Source: Sindora glabra
Taxonomy: Eukaryota > Streptophyta > Magnoliopsida > Fabales > Fabaceae
Assembly: GCA_020226215.1 (NCBI GenBank)
Contig: CM035232.1
Location: forward strand, 77,742,130-77,806,129
Direction of reading: 5' to 3'
Length of the DNA stretch: 64,000 bases
Part shown: positions 62,540 through 64,000 of the stretch, in pieces
Layout of the letters: each line of letters begins with the position of its first letter
How positions within the stretch are numbered: the first letter of the stretch is position 1
The notes under the pieces: model-generated
Database searches by the model: none
The model's input: the letters and a program-made list of their open reading frames with translations, nothing else
Told to the model about the DNA's origin: nothing
Position numbers and translations under genes: made by a program

Positions 62540-63730
62540 TTAAGGTTACTAGAACAAAGGTCTACTTAGCTAGTATTGTGCTAGTTTGATTAGTTGCTGG
62601 ACTAGTGCATTACTATATCTAAAATTAAGGTGATCTTTCCAACTAGGATTGTAAAGGTTGGAATAAGGATTATATTTTGGCTATTATTATTAGTCTTAGT
62701 TTTGTTATTCGTACTATAGTTTTTCGAGTAATGTTACTATTGCATAAGCTTGATATTGACCATCATCTTCTTGTAATGTTGGACACACATCAGTGGGATA
62801 AGTTAGCTAAGAGCATATGCCATAAAGTTTATCAAGAAGAAGAGCTTGGATTTGTTGTTGTTATCCCATTGCCATTAGCTTTACTTAAGAGGTCATCATT
62901 TATTTTATGCTCCATTCTTTATTAATCTACATAGGAAAAGGTCAGTTTATTCACACTTTTGGTGGTACTAGGCATTTTGGTTCTAATTTGCTGGGAGTTT
63001 ACTACTATGTTAAGCATCAGGTCCCTTATTGCTATAAAGGTTTTATCTACTAATGCTCCACCCTTTATAGCATCAATCATGCTTCTATTCATGGGAAGGA
63101 GTCCTTAATAGAAATACTAGATAAGGAGCGACTCATTAGTTTGGTAGTGTGGATAACTTGCACATAACTTCTTAAATCGCTCCCAATATTCATATAATTT
63201 CTGATTTTTCATCTCTCTTATGCCATAAATTTCTTTTTAGATTGTAGTAGCTTTTAAACTAGGGAATAACTTCCTTAAGAACAACTGCTTCATATTATTC
63301 TACCTTAAAACAGAACCTGGTTGTAGATAATATAACCAATCATTTGCTACATTAGCAAGTGAGAAAGGGAATGCCCTTAACTTAATGTGGTTTTCTAAAA
63401 TATCATGAAACTCCTTCAAGTGCTTATGAGGGTCCTCACCTACAAGATCATGAAATCTAACAAGCAAATGTATTAGAATAGATTTAAGCTTAAAATCAGT
63501 ATCAAGTTCAAGATATTTAATGCTTAAAGGTTGGTAAATAACATTAACGACAACTAATTTCTTCAAAGTCTAATTTTTATTTTCCATAATATTAGAATTA
63601 TTAAAAGGTTTTAAATTAGGGGTTAGAATTCTAGAACTACTTATATTTCTAATTTTATAAAGAAAATGAAAAGTTCTATTGATTTTAGAATCAAACTCTA
63701 ATAATTTACTAATAGTTCTCCTAATTATGC
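62540..63730 (-). pseudogene. gag: G2 gag
   Basis: The N-terminal frame runs from about 63730 with RRTISKLLEFDS and, from 63566, a clear capsid-type stretch: FKLKSILIHLLVRFHDLVGE, DPHKHLKEFHD, IKLRAFPFSL and ANDWLYYLQPGS. It continues in other frames with LYEYWERFKKLCASYPHYQ (about 63200-63150), LLPMNRSMIDA (about 63095) and, near 62680, PYSNLYNPSWK, the Pro/Asn-rich segment that follows the capsid in this family. One stop (TAG after MENKN) and several shifts break it. About 11 residues after HD are missing compared with G1 (VVCSTIKSQGISKD-like). No intact ATG was found at the expected start. Confidence 0.82.
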
Positions 63731-64000
63731 CTACATTAGACTAAACTACATTAAGCATAACTATAAAAACACAATAACACCAAAAAAAACACAACAACAC
63801 CAAAACACTTATGCATAATGAAAAATCACTCAAAACACATTTAATTAACCTATTTAGACAGTTTTAAAAATTATAAGATCACCATAGAATGAAATATATA
63901 ACTATGTAAAATCCTAAAAATGTAATAAAAAATCTCAAAAAAATTAAAAAGTGGTCAAAACGATGAAATTTGGCTAAAAAATAAGATACCCCATGAGTTG
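63731..64000 (-). mobile_element. G2 leader, running out of the window
   Basis: Aligned with 35027-35290 of G1. The primer site and 5' LTR of G2 would lie to the right of the window. Confidence 0.7.

Overview
This window looks like repeat-rich intergenic or heterochromatic nuclear DNA from a flowering plant. It is very AT-rich. I recognise no host protein gene, tRNA, rRNA, CRISPR array or organelle insert. Everything identifiable is LTR retrotransposon: Ty3/gypsy elements of chromovirus (Tekay/Del-like) and Athila/Tat-like type, plus Ty1/copia. All recognisable coding regions are broken. No species can be named from the sequence.

Layout. 1-15344: an old gypsy element (A), with a 5' LTR tail, a short leader and a 3' LTR starting at 7400. 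Its leader is split by a solo LTR of the Athila-like family G (1080-6251), which carries a 3.6-kb solo LTR of family H (H1, 2269-5843). Its 3' LTR region is split by a reverse-oriented LTR (D, 8587-11536). 15345-21128: unassigned DNA, a degenerate AT-rich repeat field and a SIRE-like copia LTR with a (TA)30 microsatellite. 21129-25518: gypsy element E (5' LTR, primer site, gag scrap), then unassigned DNA. 25519-48786: Athila-like element G1 on the minus strand, swollen to 23 kb by insertions H2 (in its 3' LTR), H3 (in its leader) and copia element C1 (40215-48371, in its 5' LTR). C1 itself holds the 3' end of a second copia element, C2. About 48980-56058: Tekay-like gypsy B (LTR, leader, gag, pol), cut off by a second G element. 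56059-64000: G2, minus strand, running out of the window.

Several nesting steps are supported by short target-site duplications: H1 (ataga/ataga), H3 (ttatg/ttatg), G1 (actta/accta) and C1 (ctaga/ttaga). C1 has about 90% similar LTRs by eye and a pol frame broken only by stop codons, so it is among the younger insertions. Element A's LTR ends are roughly 80% similar and therefore older.

The parts do not form a working system. They record repeated insertion, LTR-LTR recombination to solo LTRs, internal deletion and C-to-T decay. The most notable points are the pure C-to-T/G-to-A style decay of C1, the C1/C2 chimera, a gag-protease-only G1 beside a pol-bearing relative G2, and three H solo LTRs all lodged inside family-G sequence.
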